DNA from: Rhodanobacter sp. DHG33
GTDB taxonomy: Bacteria > Pseudomonadota > Gammaproteobacteria > Xanthomonadales > Rhodanobacteraceae
Assembly (NCBI RefSeq): GCF_014843005.1
Contig: NZ_JACYXM010000004.1
Coordinates: 498,530-562,529 of the forward strand
DNA length: 64,000 bases
Reading direction: 5' to 3'
In this document: positions 9,995 to 19,089 of the stretch, piece by piece
Layout of the letters: every line of letters starts with the position of its first letter
Position numbering within the stretch: the first letter of the stretch is position 1
Position numbers and translations under genes: made by a program
The notes under the pieces: generated by a model
Database searches by the model: none
Told to the model about the DNA's origin: nothing
What the model saw: the letters and a program-made list of their open reading frames with translations, nothing else

Positions 9995-11227
9995 TCACAC
10001 GCTGCGCGTCGCCACCACTGGCGGCACCGCCGCCGCCCGCAACGCAGGCGACAACACCGAAAGCTGGCCCAGTGCCCACAGCACCAGCGCGCCGATCGGC
10101 AGATACCACAGCGGCAGGCGCGGCAGCTCGTAGTGCGTCATCAGCAGAAGATTCAGGCCGATGGCCAGTAGCACGCCCACCACCACGCCGGCGCCGACGA
10201 TCAGGAAGTTCTCGGCCTGGAAATAGCGCAGGATGTCGCCACGCGTCGCGCCGATCGCGCGCCGGATGCCGATGGTGCGCGTACGCTGCTGCACCCAGAA
10301 ATTCGCCAGCCCGGCAATGCCCAGTGCGGTGACGAACAGCAGGCCCAGCGCGGAGGCGACCAGCAGGCCGATCATGGTGGTGTCGCGCTGGAAATAGGCG
10401 GCGCGGATCTGTGCGTAGGTCTGCGTCGACTTCGGGTTGATGACGCGATTGGGGTTGGCCTTCAGCAGCGCATCCCGCGCCGCGGCCAGCACGCGCTGGC
10501 GATCCTGCGGTGCGCTGCGCAGCACGTAGGTGACGTAGGAATCGCCAGGCAGCTTCGGCCAGATCAAGCTGTCGCCGTCCACACCGGGCTGGCGCAGGTT
10601 GGGACGCAGCAACGTGTCGACGATGCCGACGACGCGTATGTAGTTGTCGCCGTCGTACATGCTCTGTCCCAGCGCCTGTTTGCCTGGATATAGATGCTGT
10701 GCCAGCGCACGGGTAACGATGGCAACGGCTGGTTTGCCCGTGCTCACGTACTCGTCCGGCTGGAAATCGCGCCCCTCGACCAGGCGTAGCCCCAGCGTGC
10801 CGAGCAGACCGGGTGTGCCGTCGTAATCGCTCGGTTGCACGCAACCGCTGCCTTCTATCGAATTGAGCTGTATCGCCCGATCCAGCGCCTGTTTGCTGGG
10901 GCAGATGCCGCTGGAATCCTCGCTCTGGTTCAACGGCAGCGAATAGCTCGTCGCCGCCGCGGACTTCACGCCGGGAATCGCGCGCAGCGCCGCCAGGTCG
11001 GCGGCGTGCCGCGCCTGCGCGTTCTCGCCCTTTTCGATGCCGACGCTCACGATCGCGGACAGCTCGTTCTCGGCAATGCCGGTGGGTACGCTGATGCGGT
11101 TGATGCGGTTGGCCACCATGAACACCACGTTGCAGACGATGGCGCAGGTGAAGGCCACCTGCAGGGTCAGCAGGACGGCCGTGAGCTTGTGGTGGCTCAG
11201 GGTGGAAAGGATGGGTCGGATCTGCAT
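9995..11227 (-). CDS. MacB/FtsX-type ABC permease, unit 8 B subunit
   Basis: B-type permease, 410 residues from the ATG at 11227 (MQIRPILSTLSHHKL), with GGAGAAGG upstream; a longer reading from 11272 has no support by homology. TM1 reads VLLTLQVAFTCAIVCNVVFM. The periplasmic domain contains the shared motif GLRLVEGRDFQPDEYVSTG. The loop is VQQRTRTIGIRRAIGATRGD and the tail VPPVVATRSV. It is separated from 8A by 63 bases holding two hairpins, whereas every other pair is separated by 7-13 bases. Confidence 0.9.
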   Translation of the reverse strand: MQIRPILSTLSHHKLTAVLLTLQVAFTCAIVCNVVFMVANRINRISVPTGIAENELSAIVSVGIEKGENAQARHAADLAALRAIPGVKSAAATSYSLPLNQSEDSSGICPSKQALDRAIQLNSIEGSGCVQPSDYDGTPGLLGTLGLRLVEGRDFQPDEYVSTGKPAVAIVTRALAQHLYPGKQALGQSMYDGDNYIRVVGIVDTLLRPNLRQPGVDGDSLIWPKLPGDSYVTYVLRSAPQDRQRVLAAARDALLKANPNRVINPKSTQTYAQIRAAYFQRDTTMIGLLVASALGLLFVTALGIAGLANFWVQQRTRTIGIRRAIGATRGDILRYFQAENFLIVGAGVVVGVLLAIGLNLLLMTHYELPRLPLWYLPIGALVLWALGQLSVLSPALRAAAVPPVVATRSV

Positions 11228-11249
11228 GGCTTTGCCTTCTCCAGTGACA

Positions 11250-11288
11250 GGAGCCGTCAACACCGGCTCCATCGCGCGCAGGGCGCGC
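11250..11288. repeat. double hairpin (REP-like) between the two subunit genes of unit 8
   Basis: Two adjacent inverted repeats fill the 8A-8B spacer. GGAGCCG/CGGCTCC lies at 11250-11256 and 11264-11270, and GCGCGC/GCGCGC at 11274-11279 and 11283-11288. On the minus strand the second reads GTAGGAGCGCGCCC, resembling a dispersed element often seen in Xanthomonadales genomes. The TAG inside it is the stop codon of 8A, so the element abuts or supplies the gene end. Confidence 0.6.
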
Positions 11289-11290
11289 TC

Positions 11291-12598
11291 CTACATGGTT
11301 TTCAACTGCAGCGCGGGCGCCACGCGGCATGCACGCCACGCAGGCAACAAGCCCGCCAGCACACTTGCAACGACGGCCAGCGCCAGGGTGCCTAACAACA
11401 TCGCCCCGTCCATTTGCGCCAGATGCGCGTAGTCGTCCGGACGCTGGCGAATGCTCCACAGACCGAGTTGCGCAATCAGCACGCCCAGGGCGCCGCCGGC
11501 CATGCCGATCAAGGCGGACTCGATACCCAACTGCACGAAGATGTCGCGCTGCCGTGCACCCAACGCGCGGCGCACGCTGATCTCGCCGCCGCGCCGCAGG
11601 AACTTCGCCAGCAGCAGTGCCACGATGTTGAGCATGCACACGAACAGGAAACCGAGCGCCAGCCACAGCTGCAGGCGCACGTCGTTGGGCACCAGGTTCT
11701 GGTGTGCCAACCAACCCATCAAGGTATATAGCTTCGCGTTGGTGGGCGGGCGCTGGAAGCGGCCCAGCGCTTTCTGCTGCGCGGAGTAGTCCACGAGATA
11801 TTGCCGATATGCCGACACCTGCGCGGACGTGTCCAATTGCATCCAGAACTGCAGCCAGCTCATGCTGCCGCTGTGCTTGCCCAAGGCTTCCTTGCTCCAG
11901 CTCGATTGATTGCCGTTGAGCTGGAGGTCCTTGTCCACCGCCACCGACAGCGGCAGGAAAAACAGATCCGCATCGCTGTAGTGCTTGGCAGTGGCGTCGG
12001 CGTAGAACATCGGCTTGGGCGCCCAATCGTCCACCACGCCGAGCACGCGGTAGTCGTTGTCGCCCAGTTGCACCATCCTGCCCACGGCATCCGCGCTGCC
12101 GAACAGCTTGCGCGCCAGCGACGCGGCCAACACCACCACGTGCGCGCTGGCCGCATCGTCCGTAGCGCGCCAGCCGCCGCCGCGCTGGAACGGCACGCCG
12201 AACATCGTGAAGAAATCCGCCGTGGTGTAGCGGCCATCCACATAAAACGGCTGCTGTCCGGGCTGCGCCGGATGCACCAGCAGGGTACCGCCCGCCATCG
12301 CCGCTTGCCGCGTGGCGCGATGCGACTGCAGCAGGGCCATCGCATCCGGCCAGGTGAGGTTGGCGCTGGCGTCGGGACTGTCGCCGCCCTGCTTGTGGTT
12401 CAGCGGCAACGGATCGAGATGCGGCGTGTACAGCTGTGCACTGCGTCCCGGCATCGGGTCGTCCGTCATCACGTGCAGCACCGTCAGCATGGTCATCGAG
12501 GCACCGATGCCCAGGCCGATCGCCAGCACCATCAGGCCGGTGAGGACGGGGGTGCGCTTGAGGCTGCGCCATGCCATGTCGAGGTAATAGCCGAACAT
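11291..12598 (-). CDS. MacB/FtsX-type ABC permease, unit 8 A subunit
   Basis: A-type permease, 435 residues. The ATG at 12598 was chosen because it gives the shared MFGYYLDMAWRSLKRTP start and has GGAG six bases upstream; an upstream MEKK start is possible but overlaps that site. After TM1 the usual SGDPLP motif is DDPMPGRS. The shared motif TTADFFTMFGVPFQRGGGW follows. Both cysteines conserved in most A subunits are missing here (SS.. and SMS at those places). The loop is LLAKFLRRGGEISVRRALGA and the tail VAPALQLKTM. It is the first permease gene after the embedded hydrolase. Confidence 0.9.
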   Translation of the reverse strand: MFGYYLDMAWRSLKRTPVLTGLMVLAIGLGIGASMTMLTVLHVMTDDPMPGRSAQLYTPHLDPLPLNHKQGGDSPDASANLTWPDAMALLQSHRATRQAAMAGGTLLVHPAQPGQQPFYVDGRYTTADFFTMFGVPFQRGGGWRATDDAASAHVVVLAASLARKLFGSADAVGRMVQLGDNDYRVLGVVDDWAPKPMFYADATAKHYSDADLFFLPLSVAVDKDLQLNGNQSSWSKEALGKHSGSMSWLQFWMQLDTSAQVSAYRQYLVDYSAQQKALGRFQRPPTNAKLYTLMGWLAHQNLVPNDVRLQLWLALGFLFVCMLNIVALLLAKFLRRGGEISVRRALGARQRDIFVQLGIESALIGMAGGALGVLIAQLGLWSIRQRPDDYAHLAQMDGAMLLGTLALAVVASVLAGLLPAWRACRVAPALQLKTM

Positions 12599-12680
12599 CT
12601 TCTTCTCCATGTACGTGTGTACTGCGGCCTTCCGAGGCAGCTGTCCGCGATGCCTAGGCGTCGCGAGGCCTCTCCAAGGG

Positions 12681-13841
12681 TCAGTGGTCACGCTCCGTTT
12701 CGGCGGGCGCCGCATCGCCCGCCTTCTGCGCATACGGCAGCACGTCGTCCACCAGATGCACCAGGAAGCGGCCAGGCTGCTCCAGCATGATCATGTGCGC
12801 CGAATCGGCGAACACCACCAGCCGCTTGGACGGCGCCTGCAGTTTGTCGAACCACTGCTCGGCCAACGTGTGCGAGGTGGTGTTGTCGTGCGCGCCGACG
12901 AACATCACCACGGGGCAACCGAACTGGGTGGTGTGGTCGAGATCGACCGACAGCAGCGGCTTGAGCAGGTGCTTCAGCGAGAAGACGCTGCCTTTGCCGA
13001 TGGCGCTGACGTCGCTTGCGCTGTAGTCGGGCGACAGGTCCCAGGTATCCGCCGCGAACTGGTAATCCTGGCGTCCCCAGGCGAGGCCGCCGTAGTACAT
13101 CTCCCATTTGTCGCGCACGCTGATCTGGTCGAGCGTGATGTCCTTCGGACCCGGATAGGGTGCGATCGATTCCAGCTCGCGCACGGCAGCGGCATTGCCG
13201 TGCGCCTTGGCTTCGCGCATGGCGAAGGCGTAACCGTCCTCTTCGTTCCGGCGCATGTTCACGACCTGGCCCACGCTGATATAGGCGTAGAACCAGTCCG
13301 GGTGGCGCTGCGCCAGTTCCACGCCCAGCACGCTGCCCCAGGAGTGCCCCATCACGAAGATCTTCTGTTTGTGGAAGCGCTGGCGCAGGTAGTCCACGAC
13401 CTGGGCCGCATCGTCGGTCATGCCCTCGATGCTCATGCCCGGCGCCATCTGCGCTTCGGTATTGGCGGCATAGGTCTTGCCTGCGCCGCGCTGATCCCAC
13501 TCGACCACGGTGAAGTAGTCCTGCCACGGCGACTCGAACGTCCAGGCCTGCGGCATGTCCGGCGATGCCGGACCGCCGTGCAGCACCAGCAGGATGGGAT
13601 TGCGGAGATCGCGGCCGCGTATCGTCAGCCACTGGTCGACGCCGCCGATGCGTCCCTTGAGCTGTTCCTGGATGCCGTTCGGCGAAACGATCTTCTGGTT
13701 GGCGGCGATGACGCCGGTGACCTGGTCACGCGTCATCCAGTGCGCGGCATCCTGCTGCGCCGGGACCGCGCCTACGACGCCTGCCGTCGCGAACGTGGCC
13801 GCAGCCAACAGGGCGCCGATTGCCCGCCGAATCTTCTTCAT
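12681..13841 (-). CDS. exported alpha/beta hydrolase, proline iminopeptidase (S33)-like
   Basis: Predicted periplasmic serine hydrolase of 386 residues. A signal peptide covers about residues 1-26 (IGALLAAATFATAGVVGAVPA). The oxyanion-hole motif HGGPASPD is close to the HGGPG of proline iminopeptidases. WDQRGAG follows, then the nucleophile elbow GHSWGS. The likely acid is in GAHDNTT and the base is His in ADSAHMIM. S33 enzymes remove N-terminal residues, often proline, from peptides, though many relatives are esterases. It sits between permease units 7 and 8 on the same strand with 55- and 82-base spacers, so it is probably co-transcribed. GGAG lies six bases before the ATG. A role in trimming or detoxifying an exported peptide is inference from position. 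Confidence 0.85.
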   Translation of the reverse strand: MKKIRRAIGALLAAATFATAGVVGAVPAQQDAAHWMTRDQVTGVIAANQKIVSPNGIQEQLKGRIGGVDQWLTIRGRDLRNPILLVLHGGPASPDMPQAWTFESPWQDYFTVVEWDQRGAGKTYAANTEAQMAPGMSIEGMTDDAAQVVDYLRQRFHKQKIFVMGHSWGSVLGVELAQRHPDWFYAYISVGQVVNMRRNEEDGYAFAMREAKAHGNAAAVRELESIAPYPGPKDITLDQISVRDKWEMYYGGLAWGRQDYQFAADTWDLSPDYSASDVSAIGKGSVFSLKHLLKPLLSVDLDHTTQFGCPVVMFVGAHDNTTSHTLAEQWFDKLQAPSKRLVVFADSAHMIMLEQPGRFLVHLVDDVLPYAQKAGDAAPAETERDH

Positions 13842-13896
13842 GCATCACTCCATCAAGGTCAACGATTGGCGGCGGGTTCCCGCGCACCTCTGAAAA

Positions 13897-15111
13897 TCAC
13901 ACGGATCGCGTCGCCACCACCGGGGACACCGCCGCCGCGCGCAATGCCGGGCCGAGCACCGCCAGCTGGCCCAGCACCCATAGCGAGAGCGCGCCTATCG
14001 GCAGGTAGTACAGCGGCAGGTGCGGCAGCTCGTAGAACTTCATGAGCACGGCGTTGAGCAGGTAGGCCAGCAACATGCCGAAGGCGATGCCGAAGGTGAC
14101 GATCAGGAAGTTCTCGGCCTGGAAATAACGCAGGATGTCGCCGCGCGTCGCCCCGATCGCACGACGTATGCCGATCTGCTTGCGCCGCTGCGCCACCCAG
14201 AAGCTGGCCAGGCCCACGATGCCCAGCGCGGTGACGCCCAGCAGCGCGGCGATCACGCCCAGCAGCATGCCGGCCATCACGCGATCGTTGCGGAAATAGC
14301 GCTCGCGCAGGTCGCTGACCGTGCGGCTACCCTCGTGGTCGAGCACCACGTCCGGAGCGATCTGCGCGATCGCCGTCTCGGCATCGCGCAGCACGTGCGG
14401 CAGATCCGCCGGATCGGCGCGCAACAGATAGGTGCCGGCCAGGTTGTGCCCGGGCAGCGTCGGTACGAACACCGACCACTCGATCGTGCCTGTGCCGCCC
14501 TCGCCCGCGGCAGGCCGCGCCATGTGCGCCACCACGCCCATCACGCGGAAGTGGAAGCCGCCGCACCAGAACTCCTTGCCCAGCGGATCCTCACCAGGCC
14601 ACAGGTGCTCGGCCAGCGTGCGGCTCACCACCACCTGCGCGTCGCTGGGCACGAACGTGGCCATCGACTGGAAGTCGTCGGTCTGCGGTGCGCGTCCCGC
14701 CACCAGCTTCAGGCCCAGCGCCTCGAAACTGCCGGGGCCGCCGGTGTAGAAAGTCACCACGCCGCCGAAGCGCTTGCCCGCCTGGTCCAGCGTGACGCCG
14801 CCGTTGGTACCTTGCTCATTGAACGGAACGGCGTTTATCACGCTCACCGATTGCATGCCGGGAATCGCGCGCAGCCCGGCGGTCACGCGGGCATTGAGGT
14901 CGCCGGGCTGTGCCTGGTCGAAGCCGCCCAGCGTGAGCACGGCCAGCGCCTTCTCGTCCACGCCGCTGTTCACCCGGGTCAGCTGCAGGCGATTGGCGAT
15001 CATGAAGCAGGCATTGCACAGCACCGCGCAAGCCAACGCGATTTCCATCGCGATCAGCAGGGTGGCCAGGCGATGCTTGCGCAGTGCGGCGAGGATCAGT
15101 TTGGTCTGCAT
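13897..15111 (-). CDS. MacB/FtsX-type ABC permease, unit 7 B subunit
   Basis: B-type permease, 404 residues, starting MQTKLILAALRKHRLATLL. TM1 includes MEIALACAVLCNACFMIANR. The periplasmic region has ASDAQ-like sequence PSDAQVVVSRTLAEHLWPGE, matching the VxVTRALAxxLWPGQ motif of the other B subunits. The loop is VAQRRKQIGIRRAIGATRGD and the tail SPVVATRSV, where Ser replaces the usual first Pro. It is 10 bases after 7A. Confidence 0.91.
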   Translation of the reverse strand: MQTKLILAALRKHRLATLLIAMEIALACAVLCNACFMIANRLQLTRVNSGVDEKALAVLTLGGFDQAQPGDLNARVTAGLRAIPGMQSVSVINAVPFNEQGTNGGVTLDQAGKRFGGVVTFYTGGPGSFEALGLKLVAGRAPQTDDFQSMATFVPSDAQVVVSRTLAEHLWPGEDPLGKEFWCGGFHFRVMGVVAHMARPAAGEGGTGTIEWSVFVPTLPGHNLAGTYLLRADPADLPHVLRDAETAIAQIAPDVVLDHEGSRTVSDLRERYFRNDRVMAGMLLGVIAALLGVTALGIVGLASFWVAQRRKQIGIRRAIGATRGDILRYFQAENFLIVTFGIAFGMLLAYLLNAVLMKFYELPHLPLYYLPIGALSLWVLGQLAVLGPALRAAAVSPVVATRSV

Positions 15112-15121
15112 GTCGTCGCCC

Positions 15122-16438
15122 TCACAGCGTCTTCAATTGCAATGCCGGCGCGATGCGACTGGCCCGCAGCGCCGGCAATGCGCCCGCGAGCAGGCTCACC
15201 ACTACCGCCAGCGCGAAGGTGGACAGGAACATCGCGACGTCCAGGTGGGCAAGGTCGGCGTACTCCACCGGCTGCCGACGGATCAGCCACAGGCCCAGCA
15301 TGGTGAGCAGCCAGCCGCCGATGCCGCCGAGCACGCCGATCAGCCCGGCCTCGACCAGGCATTGCGCAAACACCGCGCTGCGCGTTGCGCCCAGCGCCCG
15401 CCGCACGCCGATTTCGCCGGCACGGCGAAGGAACTTCGCCAGCAACAGACCCACCGTGTTGAACAGGCAGATGGCGAGGAAGGCGAACGCCAGCCACATC
15501 TGCAGGCGCACGTCGCTGGGCACCACGCGGTTGAAATCCAGCCACTGCATCAGGCCCATCAGGCGCGAGTCGTCGGCATGCACGAAACGGCCGAGCGATT
15601 TCTGCTGCGCGACGTAACTGGCGAGAAAGCTGGTGTAGTCGCTGGCTTTGGTCGCGCTGTCCAGCTCCACCCAGAGCGCCACCCACACGCAGGGCGAGGT
15701 CTGCTGGTGCTTGCCGTCGTCATCCCCCCAGCAGGTGAACATCTCGAAGCTGTTGGGGTTGATGTCCTGCCCGGCGCCGAACGGCAGGTACACGTCTTCC
15801 GGCTTGCCATAGAAATTGGCGGTGTCGCCGTTCGAGAAGCGGCCGCCGGCCACGTCGTAGAACACCGGCGACGGTCGCCACGGCGCCAGCACGCCCACGA
15901 TGCGCACGTCGCTGTCCTTGAGCTGCAACGTGCGGCCCACGCTGTTGGCGCCGCCGAACAGCTTGCGGTTGAGATCGTCGGAAATCACCACCACGCGCGT
16001 ATTCCGCGCATCGTCGTCGGCGCTCCAGCCGCTGCCGTACTGGAACGGCACGTTGAACATCGGAAAGAAATCGCTGGTGGTCGCCAGCGTCTTCGCCATC
16101 AGCGGCGGCTGGTTCGTCTCCGGCGAACGCAGTTTCAGCGTGGCGTGCGCGACAAGCGCTTGGCGGTCGGCGCGATGTGCGCTCCACAGATCGACCGCCG
16201 AACGGTAGTCCATCACATCGAACGGCTGCTTCTGCGACGGGCTGGACGAAGGGTCCACCTGCGGATAGAACAGGTGCTGGCTGCGCCCCGGCAGCGGATC
16301 GCCCGAGAGCAGGTGCATCACCGTCAGCGTGGTCATGGACGCGCCGATACCCACGGCGATGGCCAGCACCATCAGCACGGTGAGCACCTTGTTGCGCTTG
16401 AGGCTGCGCAAGGCCAGGTCTAGGTAATAGCCGAACAT
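15122..16438 (-). CDS. MacB/FtsX-type ABC permease, unit 7 A subunit
   Basis: A-type permease, 438 residues, starting MFGYYLDLALRSLKRNKVL with GGAGAG upstream. TM1 is at about residues 20-40, followed by SGDPLPGRS. The periplasmic domain includes TTSDFFPMFNVPFQYGSGW and the conserved Cys pair (MFTCWG and SPCVW). The loop is LLAKFLRRAGEIGVRRALGA and the tail IAPALQLKTL. It is nearest by eye to 4A and 3A among its paralogues. Confidence 0.91.
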   Translation of the reverse strand: MFGYYLDLALRSLKRNKVLTVLMVLAIAVGIGASMTTLTVMHLLSGDPLPGRSQHLFYPQVDPSSSPSQKQPFDVMDYRSAVDLWSAHRADRQALVAHATLKLRSPETNQPPLMAKTLATTSDFFPMFNVPFQYGSGWSADDDARNTRVVVISDDLNRKLFGGANSVGRTLQLKDSDVRIVGVLAPWRPSPVFYDVAGGRFSNGDTANFYGKPEDVYLPFGAGQDINPNSFEMFTCWGDDDGKHQQTSPCVWVALWVELDSATKASDYTSFLASYVAQQKSLGRFVHADDSRLMGLMQWLDFNRVVPSDVRLQMWLAFAFLAICLFNTVGLLLAKFLRRAGEIGVRRALGATRSAVFAQCLVEAGLIGVLGGIGGWLLTMLGLWLIRRQPVEYADLAHLDVAMFLSTFALAVVVSLLAGALPALRASRIAPALQLKTL

Positions 16439-16490
16439 TTCCGTCTCTCCTCATTGCATTCCCTTCGCCCGCTGGCGGAAGAAGGGGAAC

Positions 16491-17720
16491 TCACGCGCTC
16501 CGCGTCGCCACCACCGGCGGCACGTTCGCGGCGCGCAGCGCGGGGCCGAGCACGGCCAGCTGGCCCAGCCCCCACAGCGCGACCGCGCTGACCGGCAGGT
16601 AGTACCAAGGCATCCGCGTGATTTCGTAGTGCTGCATCAGGTACAGGTTGATGCCGTAGGCCATCGCCACGCCGAGTACCACGCCGGCGCCGCTGAGCAG
16701 GAAGTTCTCGGTCTGAAAGTACTGCATGATGTGGCCGCGACTGGCGCCCACCGCGCGACGGATGCCGATCTGCTGGCGCCGCTGCCCCACCCAGAAGCTG
16801 GTGAGGCCGACGATGCCGAACGCGGTTACCGCGAGCATCACGACGCAGACCAGCACCAGCATCCACGCCATGCTGCGCATGTCGGCGAAGTACTGGTCGC
16901 GCATGTCCGAGTAGATCGCGCTCTTGGTCACGCCGTTGGGATTCAGCTCGATGAGCTTCTGTTCCGCCGCGCGCATCACGCGGTCGCGGTCGCCCGGGGC
17001 GCTGCGCAGCACATAGCGCCGAAGATTGCCCTTGGAACCCTCCGCACTCATCGGATAGAACGCGCTGAAGTAGTTGCTCGCTTCGCCCTGACCGTCGATG
17101 TTCGGCCGCAGCACGTCGGCGATCACGCCGACCACGGTGTAGTAATGCGACGTGGTGTAGTAGGTCTTGCCCAGCGCCGACTGCCCGGGCCACATGCGCT
17201 CCGCGATGCTGTGCGTCACCAGGGTCACGTGCGTCTCCGGCAGCGGCGCGCTGCCGAACGAGCTGTCCGCGTAGTCGTCGGCGTTGAAGAAGCGCCCTTC
17301 CAGCAGGCGCAGGCCCAACGCCTTGTCGGCACCTTCGCCGAGGAAGAACAGCGAGAAATTGACCGTCTTCTTGTTGAAGACCGACACATCCGGCGAGGTG
17401 CCGAAGCTCCATCCCCAGTTGTTGTGGCTGAGCGGCAAAGTGCTGACCGCCCCTGCCGCCTGCACGCCGGGAATGCCGCGCAGCGCCGCGAGGTTGCGCG
17501 GAATATCGCTGCCGGCGGTTTTCTCGTCGGTGCCGCTCAGCCCGACCGTACTCAGGCTGTGCTCGTCGATGGCATTGGGCAGGCGGATGGCGCTCACGCG
17601 CTGGCCGATCATGAACACGGCATTGCACAGCACGGCGCACGTCAGCGCGATCTCCAGCACGATGAGCACGGTCGGGATGCGGTGCTTGCGCAGGCTGGCG
17701 AGTATCGGACGGATTTCCAT
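16491..17720 (-). CDS. MacB/FtsX-type ABC permease, unit 6 B subunit
   Basis: B-type permease, 409 residues. Its first 40 residues match unit 5 B at 37 positions, and the first 47 bases of the two genes are identical, so units 5 and 6 are recent duplicates. Downstream the periplasmic domains differ clearly. The loop is VGQRRQQIGIRRAVGASRGH and the tail VPPVVATRSA. The Shine-Dalgarno GGAG overlaps the 6A stop codon (TGAGGAG), indicating coupled translation. Confidence 0.91.
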   Translation of the reverse strand: MEIRPILASLRKHRIPTVLIVLEIALTCAVLCNAVFMIGQRVSAIRLPNAIDEHSLSTVGLSGTDEKTAGSDIPRNLAALRGIPGVQAAGAVSTLPLSHNNWGWSFGTSPDVSVFNKKTVNFSLFFLGEGADKALGLRLLEGRFFNADDYADSSFGSAPLPETHVTLVTHSIAERMWPGQSALGKTYYTTSHYYTVVGVIADVLRPNIDGQGEASNYFSAFYPMSAEGSKGNLRRYVLRSAPGDRDRVMRAAEQKLIELNPNGVTKSAIYSDMRDQYFADMRSMAWMLVLVCVVMLAVTAFGIVGLTSFWVGQRRQQIGIRRAVGASRGHIMQYFQTENFLLSGAGVVLGVAMAYGINLYLMQHYEITRMPWYYLPVSAVALWGLGQLAVLGPALRAANVPPVVATRSA

Positions 17721-17730
17721 GGGTATCTCC

Positions 17731-19038
17731 TCAGCTGGCCTTGAGTTGCGGTGCCGGCGCCACCGCGCAGGCGCGCCATGCGGGCAGCAGCCCGGCGATC
17801 AGGCTGGCCACCAGCGCCACCACGAAGGTGAACACGAACATCGACAGATCCAGGTGCGCGAGACTGGCGTATTCGGCAGGCTGGTGGCGTATCCCAAACA
17901 GGCCCAGCTCGGCGAAACCGAGGCCGAGCAGGCCGCCGACCAGGCCGACGATGCCGGCCTCGACCATGAACTGGCCGAAGATCGCGCCGCGCGTAGCGCC
18001 CAGCGCGCGGCGCACGCCGATCTCGCGCGAGCGGCGCAGGCACTTGGCCAGCAGCAGGCCCACCGTGTTCAGTACGCAGATCAGCAGGAAGCCGTACGCC
18101 AGGCCGGCCTGCAGCCGCACGTCGTCGGGCACCACCTGCTGGTCGCGCAGCCAGCCCATCAGATCCAGCAGCGCGGTCTCGTCGCGGCTGAAGCGGCCCT
18201 GCGCCACCTGCTGCCGCGCATAGTTGGCGAGAAACGTGCGGTAGTCGGCTACGGCGGCCTGGTCCGGCAGCTCCACCCACACGCCCAGCCACATGCACGG
18301 CGCGGCCGCGAGGTTGTTCACATCGGTGACCGAGTCGTAGCACTCGATGTCCTGCGGCCCCATCTTCAGGTCCATCGCAGTCTTCAGCGGCAGGAACATC
18401 GCATCGCCGTCGCCGCCGTAGTCATGGCCGCCCAGGTCCAGCGCATAGAAGCGCGGCTGCGGCGACCACGGCTTGAGCACGCCGACGATGCGGAAGTCGT
18501 GGTCGTTCATGCGTATCGTCTTGCCCACGCTGTTGGCGCCGCCGAACAGCTTCTGGTTGAGGAAGCTCGCGATCACGATCACCTGGGAGCCGCCCTCGTC
18601 GTCCGCCGCCGTCCAGCCGCTGCCGTACTCGAACGGCGCACCGAACAGGCCGAAGAAATCCGCCGTCGTCTGCACTCCGTCGCTGTAGAAGGGCCGCTCG
18701 TTGGCCCGCTGCGGCGCGATCTTGCCCGAGGTCAGCGCCACCGCCGCCTGCCGCTTCGCGCGGTGCGCGTGCAGCAGGAACATCGCATCGACGTAGGTCA
18801 TCGTCGACGGCGGCTCGGTCTGGCCGGCGATATAGCCTTCCTTGGCGTTGGGGTCGACCTGCGCATAGAACAGCTGACTGCTCTTCTGCGGCAGCGGATC
18901 GCCCGAAAGCAGTCGCAGCACGGTGGTGGTGGTGATGCAGGCGCCGATGCCGAGCGCCAGCGACAGCACCATCAACGTGGTGAGTACCTTGTGGCGCTTC
19001 AGGCTGCGCAGGGCCAGGTCCATGTAATAGCCGAACAT
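17731..19038 (-). CDS. MacB/FtsX-type ABC permease, unit 6 A subunit
   Basis: A-type permease, 435 residues, starting MFGYYMDLALRSLKRHKVL with GAGGAG upstream. TM1 ends TTTTVLRLLSGDPLPQKSS. The periplasmic Cys pair is present (DIECYD and APCMW). The loop LLAKCLRRSREIGVRRALGA is identical to that of unit 5 A and differs from the FLRRxGEI form of the other units. The tail is VAPAPQLKAS. With 5A it forms the most similar A pair in the array. Confidence 0.91.
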   Translation of the reverse strand: MFGYYMDLALRSLKRHKVLTTLMVLSLALGIGACITTTTVLRLLSGDPLPQKSSQLFYAQVDPNAKEGYIAGQTEPPSTMTYVDAMFLLHAHRAKRQAAVALTSGKIAPQRANERPFYSDGVQTTADFFGLFGAPFEYGSGWTAADDEGGSQVIVIASFLNQKLFGGANSVGKTIRMNDHDFRIVGVLKPWSPQPRFYALDLGGHDYGGDGDAMFLPLKTAMDLKMGPQDIECYDSVTDVNNLAAAPCMWLGVWVELPDQAAVADYRTFLANYARQQVAQGRFSRDETALLDLMGWLRDQQVVPDDVRLQAGLAYGFLLICVLNTVGLLLAKCLRRSREIGVRRALGATRGAIFGQFMVEAGIVGLVGGLLGLGFAELGLFGIRHQPAEYASLAHLDLSMFVFTFVVALVASLIAGLLPAWRACAVAPAPQLKAS

Positions 19039-19063
19039 GTGCGTTTCTCCTCACTGCATCCCA

Positions 19064-19081
19064 GCCTCCGCATGCGGAGGC
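19064..19081. repeat. 18-base perfect palindrome between units 5 and 6
   Basis: GCCTCCGCATGCGGAGGC reads the same on both strands. It occupies the middle of the 51-base spacer after 5B. No T-run follows on the transcribed strand, so it is not a standard terminator. It matches the pattern of hairpins between successive permease units. Confidence 0.6.
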
Positions 19082-19089
19082 AAATCGAT

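Noticed and set aside
12641-12650. TGTCCGC half-site before permease 8A as a second activator site
   Set aside because: Only one half of the palindrome is present and there is no sigma-54 promoter at a suitable distance; a seven-base match is expected by chance.
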